Shown here: positions 17,520-26,096 of the stretch, piece by piece
Layout: every line of letters starts with the position of its first letter
Position numbering within the stretch: the first letter of the stretch is position 1
From: Flagellimonas eckloniae
GTDB taxonomy: Bacteria; Bacteroidota; Bacteroidia; Flavobacteriales; Flavobacteriaceae
NCBI RefSeq assembly: GCF_001413955.1
Contig: NZ_LCTZ01000002.1
Location: 2,404,501 to 2,468,500, forward strand
Length of the DNA stretch: 64,000 bases
Reading direction: 5' to 3'
Notes under the pieces: generated by a model
Told to the model about the DNA's origin: nothing
What the model saw: the letters and a program-made list of their open reading frames with translations, nothing else
Database searches by the model: none
Position numbers and translations under genes: made by a program

Positions 17520-18343
17520 TTCTTGAAAAGGCATATCAAGTATAATTTCTAAATTTGGTTTTACTTATTTAGATTATCCTTTAAGTGAGGAGATTTTAGA
17601 TACTTTTAAACTGCACGGGGTTATCTATATTTAGTGTGATTCACTTTTGTCCATTATAGTGAAGTTTTTCTTTTTCTCGCGAGCAGTTATAACACAGATA
17701 AAATAGCGATTGTCAAGTGGGACACTTCTGGTATTACAAATCCTTATTATTGATATGTCCAATTTTCGCATAAGTTTTCGAATACTATTTAAATAAGTAA
17801 CAAAATCAGTACAACGTCTGTAGATGTTTTATTGTGTTCCTGTATGCAAAAAGTGGTCTGGCTATTGCAAATCAGTGTTTCTAAATATCTTTAGAAGTGT
17901 AGAAAAACCTTTAATTAATTCCCGTCCAGACCGCTTTTAAGAAAAGTAAATTAAAACAAAACCTCGCTAAACATATGATTTAGGGAGGTTTGTTACTTTA
18001 AGAGGTAAGTTTAAAAATTATTTTTTTAAATTTAAACGTTCACAAAGTGTCAACGTGTTTTTTAATCGTCAACACATTTCCGAGCCCTTAAACTTCAATA
18101 ACATATTGTATAGTTGATTTGACTTTCGTCCTATAAATTTGGTAAGTATTGATACACTTTATTCAATGGATAAACCCAATGTGGGTTCATTTTAACATTT
18201 CATTTTCAATGAGTTGTATTGATTTTATTTGTTAAATTGAAAGGATTACTCTTTTGTCAATTTGAAGTAAATTGTATGTAGCCAACTTAACCAATATGAT
18301 TCCCCAAGGTGAGCTTATAGTGAGGAATTCTTCATTTGATAAA
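17520..18343. other. Gene-free spacer with an imperfect long-range inverted repeat
   Basis: No credible gene was found. The notable structure is 17849-17861 (aaaagtggtctgg) against 17926-17938 (ccagaccgctttt), complementary over 13 bases with one G-T wobble, enclosing 64 bases. A terminator-like hairpin follows at 17959. The pair could bound a small structured RNA or be the remnant of an insertion sequence. Confidence 0.5.
17959..17991. terminator. Stem-loop, possible terminator
   Basis: aaacctc (17959-17965) pairs with gaggttt (17985-17991), and inside it ctaaa (17967-17971) pairs with tttag (17979-17983) around a 7-base loop. The following T tract is interrupted (tgttacttta). It lies about 440 bases past the PIG-L fusion gene and 350 bases from the PD40 gene stop, so which transcript it would end is unclear. 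Confidence 0.45.
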
Positions 18344-19219
18344 TTATTTGTGCTTGAGATTCTCAATAACCTGAGCATCCACCCAAAATATATCCTTATT
18401 TTCTAAGTCTCCTGAATTGTAGAAAAGATATTTTCCATCTGGCGTTACGTACCCGCCACTTTCCCCGAAGGTTGTGTTTATTTTATCTCCCATATTAATG
18501 GCAGCACCCCAAGAACCATCATTTTGTCGAAAACTGATGTATAGGTCAGACTTGCCATATCCGCCGTCTCTTTCACTATCCCAGATTAAATAGGACTCAT
18601 CTGGAGCGATGAAGGGGTGAGCAGTGTATTTTCCTGTATTAATTTCCTTTCCGAGAAGTCTTGGTTCTTCGCGCTTACCATTCTTAAGCGTTGATATTCG
18701 GATTACGTCATTACTTTTATAGTCATCAAAAACATAGGTGCCTTTGGTTGATGAAGATAAGCGCATAATACCCCAGTCTTCTCGGTTAAACATTGGACCA
18801 AGACTTTTGACCTCTGACCAACCAGTATTAGTACGCTTCATATAATCCCTTCCCAAATGCATGGTCTTGCCATCTGGAGCTATTATAGGTCGACCCACCC
18901 TTGGCCCCACAACTGACTTTTGCCATTGACTATTTTCGTATTTAAAAACAATTAGCGACCATTTTCCAGTTTCAAGGTCTTTCCTGGTAAAATAGAATTC
19001 TTTCATATCGGGTGTGAAGAAACCACTAAGGTCTCTATGTTCTGTTGAAACCATGCCAGGTGCAAAAACTTCTGGGGTTGAACCAGGCGGCTTTTGACCA
19101 AGGTATGGGTTATCTATAGTTATTGATTCATTTTCTTTTGAGTTCTGTTTTTTAATGTTACAAGCATTGAAAAGTAACACGAATGCAAGTAGCAAAAATA
19201 TGAAGTAGAATCTTTTCAT
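18344..19219 (-). CDS. PD40-type beta-propeller lipoprotein
   Basis: 291 residues. The N-terminus '[20 protein letters not shown]' is a lipoprotein signal with lipobox 'FNAC'. The mature part has repeated PD40/TolB-like blades: '[13 protein letters not shown]', '[13 protein letters not shown]', '[19 protein letters not shown]' and '[13 protein letters not shown]'. It is anchored to a membrane as a periplasmic or surface lipoprotein. Proteins of this kind are common in Bacteroidota, often as sensors or binding proteins; no ligand can be read. It ends a run of minus-strand exported-protein genes. Confidence 0.85.
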   Translation of the reverse strand: MKRFYFIFLLLAFVLLFNACNIKKQNSKENESITIDNPYLGQKPPGSTPEVFAPGMVSTEHRDLSGFFTPDMKEFYFTRKDLETGKWSLIVFKYENSQWQKSVVGPRVGRPIIAPDGKTMHLGRDYMKRTNTGWSEVKSLGPMFNREDWGIMRLSSSTKGTYVFDDYKSNDVIRISTLKNGKREEPRLLGKEINTGKYTAHPFIAPDESYLIWDSERDGGYGKSDLYISFRQNDGSWGAAINMGDKINTTFGESGGYVTPDGKYLFYNSGDLENKDIFWVDAQVIENLKHK

Positions 19220-19298
19220 TTTTTAAATCTTTATAAGATTTTGGGGCATCTTAAATATAGTCAGACCTTTTGATTTAAAGCTAAAGTCTGTATTACGT

Positions 19299-20060
19299 TT
19301 AGTATTTCTTTAAACCTGATTTTTTTAAAATTTCTTCAGGTTTATAGTTACTCAATTCAACAATAGTCATATTGGTGTTTTTTAGCGCTTGTTCTACTAT
19401 ATAGGTACCTACTCTATATCCAATGGCAAACCTTCCGTCACTGTGTTGGTTCATCCATTGGTTGTAATCAGCATCTTTTGGAAGATTTAATACTTCTTGT
19501 GTCCAGCCCCTAATATCATCTGATGGGTTTCCTACTTTTAAATAGACACCTGTATACGTTTTGCTGAATACATCTGCCAGACCTTCATTTATAGCTGCAG
19601 TAGAAATTCCCTTTTCAAACTCATTTTTTGATAAAGTCCAACCACGCCAAACATGATGAAATTCATGATAGATATGACCTGAAAGTGACTTCTTTACTAC
19701 TGCACTAATTCCACCTTTGTATGTATATGATATTTCGGCCGTAACCTCATGTGGTGTATTGGTTCTTCCCGTTACTCCTCCCACTATATTTAAATCATAA
19801 TCGACAGGAATTATTCTCAGAGTCAGGTTTTTGGTTAAACTAGGCAATAGTTTTCTGATTTCTTGGTCTGAAAGTATTGCTGTTTTTTTTATCAACTCTT
19901 TTTCAGAATTATTAAATTGATAGTCTTCTGAATCTTCAAAAACTATTTTTAAATACGATTCTTCATCGGTAATCTGTTTGTGATTAGCATTGTTTTTACA
20001 ACTTGAAATCAGTAGAACAATAAATAGGAAAATTTGTGTTACTGTTTTTATTTTTATCAT
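19299..20060 (-). CDS. Putative zinc metalloprotease lipoprotein (DUF2268-like zincin)
   Basis: 253 residues. A lipoprotein signal ends in 'LLISSC' (Cys21). The zincin motif 'HEFHH' (HExxH) is at 132-136, followed at 159 by Glu in 'AAINEGLADVF', matching the Glu-zincin pattern of predicted Zn-dependent proteases such as DUF2268. It probably cuts peptides in the envelope. Lone gene between the PD40 lipoprotein and the DJ-1-like gene, same strand, gaps of about 80-110 bases. The active site is intact; the family name is from memory. Confidence 0.78.
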   Translation of the reverse strand: MIKIKTVTQIFLFIVLLISSCKNNANHKQITDEESYLKIVFEDSEDYQFNNSEKELIKKTAILSDQEIRKLLPSLTKNLTLRIIPVDYDLNIVGGVTGRTNTPHEVTAEISYTYKGGISAVVKKSLSGHIYHEFHHVWRGWTLSKNEFEKGISTAAINEGLADVFSKTYTGVYLKVGNPSDDIRGWTQEVLNLPKDADYNQWMNQHSDGRFAIGYRVGTYIVEQALKNTNMTIVELSNYKPEEILKKSGLKKY

Positions 20061-20168
20061 TTCATTTATTTTTAATTGTTCAAATTGATTTTGGGATAGA
20101 TAGTCAAAAATGAGTTCTCAAACTCAAGAAAATTGAAATACAAGACTTCTTATTCCCAGATAATATTC

Positions 20169-21011
20169 TTATTCTCTTTTTTCCATCTCTTCGATTATAG
20201 GGTCTATACCAGATTTATACATTGCTGTCATAAATTGTAATACATGAGGAGTTGTCTTTTCAGGGCTGCCACCTTCGAAAGGGGGTGATGGGTCATATTC
20301 CATATCTAGCATAACGCCTTGAGCATAATTTTTTCCTGCTATTTCCTCTAACAACGCCAAGGACATATCCATACCTGCGGTAACTCCTGCCGAAGTCCAA
20401 TATTTACCATCTTTTGAGAAGCGTTCATTAGTAAATTCTGCACCATATTTTGTCATCATCTCCTCGGCATTAAACCAGTTTGTAGTCGCTTTTTTACCTC
20501 TTAATAATCCACTGCTTCCTAAAATCCAACCTCCCGTGCAGACGCTAGTTGTATAAGTACTTGTTAGGTCTATTTTCCGAATCCATTCTTGGACATCTTT
20601 ATTATAGGAAGCTTCAATTGTTCCTCTGAATCCTCCGGGTATAACTAACACATCTAAACTATCTACTTTGTCAATCGTTGTGTCAGGTACAAACTCAATT
20701 CCAGTTACCGTCTTTACATTACCTGATTTTAAAGCAATCAGTTTCATATCTACTCCCATGATTTGACATAAAACATAACGTGGTCCAAATACGTCGAGAC
20801 TATTTACTCCATTGTAAACCAAAATGCCCACTTTCTCAATGTTATGTTGTTTGGGTTTCATTGCTTGTATTAGTTCTTCATGACTCATTTGCACTTGCTC
20901 AAGCTCTATATTCTCCTTTATATTGGCTTCATAACTAGCATTTTGCTTGCCACAACTTAGTATAAGAAACAATGTAGATATTATTAATATTTGCTTTCTT
21001 GATTCTTCCAT
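20169..21011 (-). CDS. DJ-1/PfpI-family lipoprotein (isonitrile hydratase-like)
   Basis: 280 residues. The lipoprotein signal 'ILIISTLFLILSC' has its Cys at 20, which is unusual because most DJ-1/PfpI proteins are cytoplasmic. The glutamine-amidotransferase-like fold starts near 60 ('VGILVYNGVNSLDVFGP', with Asp73 as in isonitrile hydratase-like members) and holds the nucleophile Cys158 in 'TTSVCTGGWILG' after 'VLVIPGGFRG'. No AraC domain follows, so it is an enzyme-type and not a regulator-type member. It is likely exported; the substrate is unknown. The next gene upstream ends 35 bases away. Confidence 0.85.
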   Translation of the reverse strand: MEESRKQILIISTLFLILSCGKQNASYEANIKENIELEQVQMSHEELIQAMKPKQHNIEKVGILVYNGVNSLDVFGPRYVLCQIMGVDMKLIALKSGNVKTVTGIEFVPDTTIDKVDSLDVLVIPGGFRGTIEASYNKDVQEWIRKIDLTSTYTTSVCTGGWILGSSGLLRGKKATTNWFNAEEMMTKYGAEFTNERFSKDGKYWTSAGVTAGMDMSLALLEEIAGKNYAQGVMLDMEYDPSPPFEGGSPEKTTPHVLQFMTAMYKSGIDPIIEEMEKRE

Positions 21012-21046
21012 AATAATTGATATTACCTCTTTGAAGTGCGCTCGTG

Positions 21047-22075
21047 TTAAAATTGAAGAATATAAAAACTCACCTTATCTTCTGGAATTTCTATTAATTC
21101 GCGGTCAATCAAATTTTCCGTTATTTCCGTATATAAAATGTGATATAGCCAAATAAAGTATTCCTCATAGTTTAGCTGACTAGAATTGGTAAATTCCAAA
21201 TAACCTTTTCTCAAAGTGCTATCATATTTTCTAAGGAGCCTTAGTAGTTCTGGTTTGAAATCATTTGCAACCCACAACAATTCTTGGTTGCAAGCTTCAG
21301 TAATCACAGGTATATTTAATTCCTTTCTTTTTAAGGAATCTTTATATTGCCACTTCAATGATTCGTTGGTTTTCATAACTTCAGGTAACCACCTTTGATT
21401 TCCATAACGACAGAGAGAAAACCCTTCATAACCCTCCATTTGATTTCCATAAATTCCGAAGGATTCATAAAGCGAACCTTTTTCTTTTCCTAGATAAGCA
21501 GCATAGTATCTTTTTCCCCCTCTCAGTGGCCTTTCTACCTTTAGATATTCCCGCTCTACATTCTCAATTTGACCATCATCAAGAAGAATATTGCTAAGCA
21601 TATACAACGAAATTGCTTCAAAATCAAAGTCCTTTAGGCAATCTATTTGTTTAGTTTTAGATACAATGAATTTATATCTTGCTATAATACTTTCAGTGAT
21701 TTCCTGTACTACAGGAAGGATTGATTTTCTAATAGTTATACCGTCCTCTATTGTGAAAATCAGAACATTGGCCTTGACAATTCCGCGTTCATCTTTTTTA
21801 AGAAATTCAGATTCATACAAAGTTTCTACTTTTTCATCAAAACTCTTCTTTGTCCAATTGAAATGTTCTCTAATTTCTTCAAGTTCAAATCCTTGGTTTA
21901 ATAAAATGGGAATGAAGTGGATTGAGTCATTGGTTGGCCCAAAATTGGGTCTATTATCACCAGAACTTATCATTTTGAACTCCCAATCTTGATTCATTAA
22001 AGAATGTTTAAGTGAATCGTTATTTCGTTGGCATGAAAATGCAAGTAGCACTATTAAAAGAAAAAACTTTTTCAT
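21047..22075 (-). CDS. Lipoprotein of unknown function
   Basis: 342 residues from the ATG at 22075. The N-terminus 'MKKFFLLIVLLAFSCQRN' is a short lipoprotein signal with lipobox 'AFSC'; a longer frame to 22123 would mask it and is rejected. The body has mixed helices and a segment 'LREHFNWTKKSFDEK'-like that resembles a helix-turn-helix by eye, but nothing definite. It sits between the beta-helix lipoprotein (19-base gap) and the DJ-1-like gene (35-base gap) and is probably co-transcribed with both. Function unknown. Confidence 0.72.
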   Translation of the reverse strand: MKKFFLLIVLLAFSCQRNNDSLKHSLMNQDWEFKMISSGDNRPNFGPTNDSIHFIPILLNQGFELEEIREHFNWTKKSFDEKVETLYESEFLKKDERGIVKANVLIFTIEDGITIRKSILPVVQEITESIIARYKFIVSKTKQIDCLKDFDFEAISLYMLSNILLDDGQIENVEREYLKVERPLRGGKRYYAAYLGKEKGSLYESFGIYGNQMEGYEGFSLCRYGNQRWLPEVMKTNESLKWQYKDSLKRKELNIPVITEACNQELLWVANDFKPELLRLLRKYDSTLRKGYLEFTNSSQLNYEEYFIWLYHILYTEITENLIDRELIEIPEDKVSFYILQF

Positions 22076-22094
22076 CCTCTCATTATTTTTTAGA

Positions 22095-23132
22095 TTAATG
22101 GTCTGCACCAACATTGGTAACATCCGGAACAGTTACCCCATCCCAAGTCAACAAACCAGGATTATCACCAGTGGCCACACCAAGTTCAGGTGGTACTCCA
22201 ATACTATTGCTATTTGATGAAGATGTATAACATTGAGAATCATTTATGGTTACATTAACTGTATTAACACCTATGCCAATAGAAAAGTGATTGTTTACAT
22301 CATTGTATCTGGTAATTCGTTCAAAGACACCATTTGTTATTTGAGTTTCTTCACCTGAGTTTGTATTAGCTCCAACTATAACCACATCTCGCATATAAAC
22401 ATCTTCGCAACCTTGGTGTATGCGTAATCCATTCTTCGATGTTATATTGGAATTAAAATAAGAGTCCACAATAACTAGATTCTGAATTGACTGAAATCGA
22501 TTGTTTTGCGCATCAGACTCAAGACGTACATTAGCAAGGATTAAGTTTTTTCCTCTAAAATCAGTTCCTTGTTTGCCTTGTATAAAAATTGCCCAATCAC
22601 CATTGTCGTTACCATTTATCACTTCCAAAGTAGAATTAATAATAGCTACACGATTCCACTCTGTTGCTGGACCAGAGAAATTGTTTAGCTCTCCTCCTTG
22701 AGTAATCGAGTGTAAGTTGTTAATCAAAATATCTCCTTGTTCACTATCCATTATAACTGGACCAGTGTTCACTAAACCGCCTTTCCAATGTATACGAGTG
22801 CCAGTAAAAGTCAATCCACCTTGAATCTCAGCTGTATTTTCAAGAATGAATTCGCAATCATTACAAGTGATATTGACACTGCTGTATATTCCACCTAGTA
22901 CTTTAGCAGATATACCATTGATTGCCCTCGCCTCTTGCAGTTCCGTATTGTTAGTTATTACTCTTTGCTCTGTGATTTCTGGTTCAAGTGGCCATTGAAT
23001 GTCAGTAACGATAGTGGGAAGTTCCCCTAAGTCATATTTCGCATTGTTTGGATTTATAGTGTTATCATCATCACTATTGCAAGCCAAAAGAACAATAGAT
23101 AATACAATGCTAGCTTTAATTAAGTTTTTCAT
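22095..23132 (-). CDS. Right-handed beta-helix lipoprotein
   Basis: 345 residues. The signal 'MKNLIKASIVLSIVLLAC' ends in a lipobox. The rest has short, regularly spaced Val/Ile/Asn-rich strands ('NITCNDCEFILENTAEIQGG', 'DILINNLHSITQGG', 'NLVIVDSYFNSNI') of the kind that build a right-handed parallel beta-helix, the fold of polysaccharide lyases and of surface binding proteins. No catalytic residues can be named. It is the first gene of the run that continues to 18344 and may be a carbohydrate-binding surface protein. Confidence 0.75.
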   Translation of the reverse strand: MKNLIKASIVLSIVLLACNSDDDNTINPNNAKYDLGELPTIVTDIQWPLEPEITEQRVITNNTELQEARAINGISAKVLGGIYSSVNITCNDCEFILENTAEIQGGLTFTGTRIHWKGGLVNTGPVIMDSEQGDILINNLHSITQGGELNNFSGPATEWNRVAIINSTLEVINGNDNGDWAIFIQGKQGTDFRGKNLILANVRLESDAQNNRFQSIQNLVIVDSYFNSNITSKNGLRIHQGCEDVYMRDVVIVGANTNSGEETQITNGVFERITRYNDVNNHFSIGIGVNTVNVTINDSQCYTSSSNSNSIGVPPELGVATGDNPGLLTWDGVTVPDVTNVGADH

Positions 23133-23280
23133 ATTAGATATAAGATTTGGACAAATTTTAAATAAAAGAAAATGTTGCTAATTGGGCTGACCAATGGATG
23201 AATTGGTACGTTAATGTTTGTTAAAAATATTTGAGAACGCTTAACCTTAAAAAACTGTCTTCTTTAGTTTTTAATGCTGT

Positions 23281-23385
23281 TTAATAGGATAAATCTTCTA
23301 CATATAAATCATCACCATAGCCTCTTACGCGTTTAAAATTGGTGATAGCATCAACTCTCTTTTCTACTTTTTTTAGAGCACACAT
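23281..23385 (-). CDS. 34-codon open frame, gene fragment or very small protein
   Basis: ATG at 23385 to TAA at 23281. The product begins 'MCALKKVEKRVDAITNFKRV' and ends 'YVEDLSY'. The composition is that of a coherent soluble protein and not random AT-rich sequence. A 17-bp dyad (23412-23428) identical in layout to the two HxlR operators lies 26 bases upstream. It may be a real small gene or the end of a gene lost here. Confidence 0.3.
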   Translation of the reverse strand: MCALKKVEKRVDAITNFKRVRGYGDDLYVEDLSY

Positions 23386-23411
23386 AATCACTGTTCGGTT
23401 TTAATAAACAC

Positions 23412-23428
23412 TTGCTTTTAGCAAGTGT
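23412..23428. promoter_or_regulatory. 17-bp dyad, third HxlR-type site (or terminator stem)
   Basis: acttgcttttagcaagt has the same length and ACTTG...CAAGT arms as the two sites next to the HxlR gene. It lies 71 bases past the stop of the exported SnoaL-like gene and 26 bases ahead of a 34-codon frame. Read on the minus strand it is followed by tttatt, so it could also act as a terminator. Confidence 0.45.
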
Positions 23429-23499
23429 ATTGAATTGAGTTAAAAAATTACCCTGTTAGGGTATATTTGCATTAATCAATCTAGAGTAGTTATTATATT

Positions 23500-23961
23500 T
23501 TATGGTTTAGGAAATAATGCTGTATCAAAAAAGAAACGCTGTCTTACTATTTTCCCATTTTCTATATCAAAAACCTCACAGCATGGTATACTTGCTTGTA
23601 CGGGAGACACGACCTTCAAAATAGAAACATGAGTTACAGAGTTCTTGTAACCAATTAAATCTTGAGTTTCTACTGCGAATTCCATCTCAAATTCACCTAA
23701 TGCTTTAAAGAAATCTTCCGGATTACTCGTAGAGAACATCGGACCAACATATTGGTGATTGTCTGCCATGTAGGTGCGCGCCTTTTTCATGTCACCAGAA
23801 TTAATGGCTTCGAAGAATCCTCTGACAACTGCTAATGACTCTTTTGTACCAGCCTTGGCTTTCTTAGAAGTTTGAGAAAATGTTGTGTTTATTGATAATA
23901 AGGCCATTACTATAAATAGCCAATTGGACTTTGTAAGCCCACTAAGATTTATTGTTTTCAT
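23500..23961 (-). CDS. SnoaL-like (NTF2 fold) protein with signal peptide
   Basis: 153 residues. 'WLFIVMALLSINTTFSQ' is a signal peptide; the mature part is one NTF2/SnoaL-like domain ('VVRGFFEAINSGDMKKARTYM', 'NHQYVGPMF', 'GKIVRQRFFFD'). A Cys pair in 'SIPCCEVFDI' is conserved in the paralogue directly upstream, which shares about four in five residues over the domain but has no signal peptide. So one copy is exported and one is cytoplasmic. It is 11 bases after the paralogue, in the same transcript. SnoaL-like proteins bind or isomerise small molecules; the ligand is unknown. Confidence 0.82.
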   Translation of the reverse strand: MKTINLSGLTKSNWLFIVMALLSINTTFSQTSKKAKAGTKESLAVVRGFFEAINSGDMKKARTYMADNHQYVGPMFSTSNPEDFFKALGEFEMEFAVETQDLIGYKNSVTHVSILKVVSPVQASIPCCEVFDIENGKIVRQRFFFDTALFPKP

Positions 23962-23972
23962 AATTAATTTAA

Positions 23973-24335
23973 TTATACTGAAGGTTTTGGAAATAATGCC
24001 GTGTCAAAAAAGAAACGTTGTCTTACGATTTTGTCATTTACAATATCAAAAACCTCACAACAAGGAATACTAGCTTGAACAGGAGACACCACATTTAAAA
24101 TAGAAACATGGGTTACAGAGTTTTCATAACCAATTAAATCTTGCGTTTCTACATTAAACTGCATTTCAAAATTCCCTAATGCTTTAAAATAATCTTCTGG
24201 ATTATCTGTTGAAAACATAGGACCAGTATATTGATGATTTTCTGCCATATAACTAGCCGCCTTTTCCATATTTCCCATGTTTATAGCATTGAAAAACTCT
24301 TGAACCACTTGTAAAGATTTGTTTGTATCATTCAT
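23973..24335 (-). CDS. SnoaL-like (NTF2 fold) cytoplasmic paralogue
   Basis: 120 residues, no signal peptide. The domain matches that of the neighbouring exported protein closely ('FEMQFNVETQDLIGY', 'SIPCCEVFDI', 'RQRFFFDTALFPKP'), so the pair arose by tandem duplication. It is transcribed from a readable promoter at 24389-24418, with one HxlR-type dyad over the -33 region and another just downstream of the -7 box, so the divergent HxlR gene very likely controls it. Regulated SnoaL-like genes next to HxlR are often induced by electrophiles or oxidants; that link is inference here. Confidence 0.85.
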   Translation of the reverse strand: MNDTNKSLQVVQEFFNAINMGNMEKAASYMAENHQYTGPMFSTDNPEDYFKALGNFEMQFNVETQDLIGYENSVTHVSILNVVSPVQASIPCCEVFDIVNDKIVRQRFFFDTALFPKPSV

Positions 24336-24367
24336 TTTCTTTTAATTTAAAATGTTTAAATTTACTT

Positions 24368-24384
24368 ACTTGTAAAAAGCAAGC
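24368..24384. promoter_or_regulatory. HxlR-type operator 1 (17-bp dyad)
   Basis: acttgtaaaaagcaagc: arms acttg/caagc separated by 7 bases, one arm base off the perfect form. It lies just downstream of the -7 box of the SnoaL promoter, where a bound repressor would block it. Confidence 0.6.
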
Positions 24385-24388
24385 GATG

Positions 24389-24418
24389 CAAATATATTTA
24401 TTAACTTGTTAAAAACAA
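24389..24418 (-). promoter_or_regulatory. Bacteroidota-type promoter of the SnoaL genes
   Basis: On the minus strand the -7 box is TATATTTG (24389-24396 as caaatata on the plus strand) and a TTG -33 element lies at 24416-24418, with a 19-base spacer. This fits the TTG/TAnnTTTG promoter of the Bacteroidota primary sigma factor. It fires toward the SnoaL pair and is overlapped by operator 2. Confidence 0.65.
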
Positions 24419-24420
24419 GT
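24404..24420. promoter_or_regulatory. HxlR-type operator 2 (perfect 17-bp dyad)
   Basis: acttgttaaaaacaagt: perfect 7-bp arms (acttgtt/aacaagt) around three A. It covers the -33 element of the leftward promoter and ends 7 bases before the HxlR start codon, so it could control both directions. Confidence 0.65.
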
Positions 24421-24427
24421 AAATGAA

Positions 24428-24856
24428 ATGAGAAAAACAGAAAAAAGATCTGATTGTCCAATTAGCAGGACATTAGATATTTTTGGTGACAAATGGACGC
24501 TTTTGATTATGAGAGATTTAGCCTTTAGGGGGTTTCAATTTTATAATGAGTTTTTAGATTCTGGAGAAGGAATAGCAACGAATGTATTATCTGATAGACT
24601 AAAAATGTTGGAAGATAAAGGAATTATTATCAGTAAAAAATATGAGAAACTCAAGACAAGGAAGCAGTATGGGCTTACCAAAATAGGAATTAATACTGTT
24701 CCTATTATATTGGAAATGTTAGTTTGGGGAGTGAATTTTGATGATTCGACAATTGTTGTACCCGAGTTCTACGAACGGTTTTTAAATGACAAAGAGAGTT
24801 TATTGAAAGAAGTTATGACTTCTTTAGAAGAAGGTATGCATAAGAACTTTTGTTAG
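24428..24856 (+). CDS. HxlR-family transcriptional regulator
   Basis: 142 residues. The winged-helix HxlR domain covers about 10-105: 'CPISRTLDIFGDKWTLLIMR', then 'FYNEF', 'LSDRLKMLEDKGII' and 'KQYGLTKIG'. Cys10 sits at the place where redox- or electrophile-sensing members (YodB-like) carry their sensor Cys; sensing here is inference. The gene is divergent from the two SnoaL-like genes and shares with them a 90-base intergenic region holding two matching dyads and a promoter. It most likely represses these genes and itself. Confidence 0.9.
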   Translation: MRKTEKRSDCPISRTLDIFGDKWTLLIMRDLAFRGFQFYNEFLDSGEGIATNVLSDRLKMLEDKGIIISKKYEKLKTRKQYGLTKIGINTVPIILEMLVWGVNFDDSTIVVPEFYERFLNDKESLLKEVMTSLEEGMHKNFC

Positions 24857-24883
24857 AGATTAAAACGTATCTCTATCCTTAAT

Positions 24884-25417
24884 TTAGAACTTATACTTTC
24901 CACTTAAAGAGAAAAGACTAGGAGTGCCATAAGCACCAATGATTGATTTATTGAAATGCAAGTCGTGTTCAAATTGAAGCATAAAGTTTCTTTGGACGTC
25001 ATACCCAAAACCATTTTTAAATTTCAATTGAGGAGGGGGTAAATTTAATTGCATTTTATCTCTTTCTAATTCTATTTCTACACCTGAGAAAAAATAGAAT
25101 TTATCGGAAATATAAAGCTTAGATGTTATTGGCATTTTGAAAACGTCTGCTAATAAAAAGCTATCGTAAAATCCCTGAAGTTCCAAGAAAAAACTTGAAC
25201 TCATTTCATAACTAAATATAAAGTTAGCATGTTGCTCGGAACTCCACCAAACTTTTGGTACAGCAAAATCATCAATTGTAAGTTTTGATGTTGGGGTTAA
25301 AATATCAATTTCTTGTCCATACATTACAATTCCAGATAAAAAAATAACCGCCTTTACCAAAAAAGTTTTTAGAACTCCAATTAATTTGATGCAATTATTT
25401 TTTTTAATAGAATTCAT
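24884..25417 (-). CDS. Outer-membrane beta-barrel-like protein
   Basis: 177 residues. A signal peptide ('LVKAVIFLSGIVMYGQ') with a rather long Lys-rich N-region is followed by alternating aromatic and polar strands ending in 'SGKYKF', the usual end of a beta-barrel with a terminal aromatic. It starts 2 bases after the stop of the upstream beta-barrel gene, so both are one transcript and may form a pair. No specific family. Confidence 0.62.
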   Translation of the reverse strand: MNSIKKNNCIKLIGVLKTFLVKAVIFLSGIVMYGQEIDILTPTSKLTIDDFAVPKVWWSSEQHANFIFSYEMSSSFFLELQGFYDSFLLADVFKMPITSKLYISDKFYFFSGVEIELERDKMQLNLPPPQLKFKNGFGYDVQRNFMLQFEHDLHFNKSIIGAYGTPSLFSLSGKYKF

Positions 25418-25419
25418 AA

Positions 25420-25989
25420 TTAAAATCTGTAGCCTATTCTTAAATGAAGGTTTATGGCAAGGTCTCCTTTATCCGCTGTGAATCCGGCATTCTTTCCAAA
25501 AAAATGGATATAGCCTGCACCAATTCCTGCTTCATAATTAAAATGATTTCCAAGATTTCTTCGTATTCCCCAAGTAGGAACTATAGATAAGTCAGTTACA
25601 ATTTTTGCTTCTTCGTCATCTCCAAAAACTATTAATAAGTCTGAATGATGTAAACTTGTTTTTATAGAGAAGAAGTTTCCGCTATTACCCTTTATTTGTT
25701 TTGAGTTGCTTTCTCGTTTGTTCAAATTGTAATACCATCGAGGTTCTAAAGTTACTACAGTCGTTAATAAAAAGTCCGTGTCTGGATAAAAATCATCATT
25801 ACCATAATAGGCATCAAACCCTATTTCGCTTCGTAAAGCAAATTGATTCGAAAGCTTTAATTCATTATATGCCCATAGTCCAGCGAACCCCGTTTGAATT
25901 CCAAATGTTGATTTTTCAACACTTGAGTTTTGTGATTTTACTATTAGTGCAAATGCACAAAAAAATGTTACTAAAACTCTTTTTTTCAT
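25420..25989 (-). CDS. Outer-membrane beta-barrel protein
   Basis: 189 residues. The N-terminus 'MKKRVLVTFFCAFALIVKSQ' is a signal peptide. The mature part has about eight amphipathic strands ('SEIGFDAYYG', 'TLEPRWYYNL', 'EAGIGAGYIHFFG') and ends 'LHLRIGYRF', a standard outer-membrane signal with a C-terminal Phe. By length and pattern it is an 8-strand porin-like or OmpX-like barrel. It is the first gene of a two-gene transcript. Confidence 0.75.
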   Translation of the reverse strand: MKKRVLVTFFCAFALIVKSQNSSVEKSTFGIQTGFAGLWAYNELKLSNQFALRSEIGFDAYYGNDDFYPDTDFLLTTVVTLEPRWYYNLNKRESNSKQIKGNSGNFFSIKTSLHHSDLLIVFGDDEEAKIVTDLSIVPTWGIRRNLGNHFNYEAGIGAGYIHFFGKNAGFTADKGDLAINLHLRIGYRF

Positions 25990-26096
25990 GTTCGTTCATG
26001 ATTTTAGATTGACCACAAACCAAATAATTTTAAAATGAATTTATTGACCAATGGAAGCAATGGTGCGTTAGAGTATGTTAAAGAAAGTCTGAAATT

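Noticed and set aside
21591..21992. 133-codon plus-strand frame opposite a lipoprotein gene
   Set aside because: Antisense shadow with no protein features.
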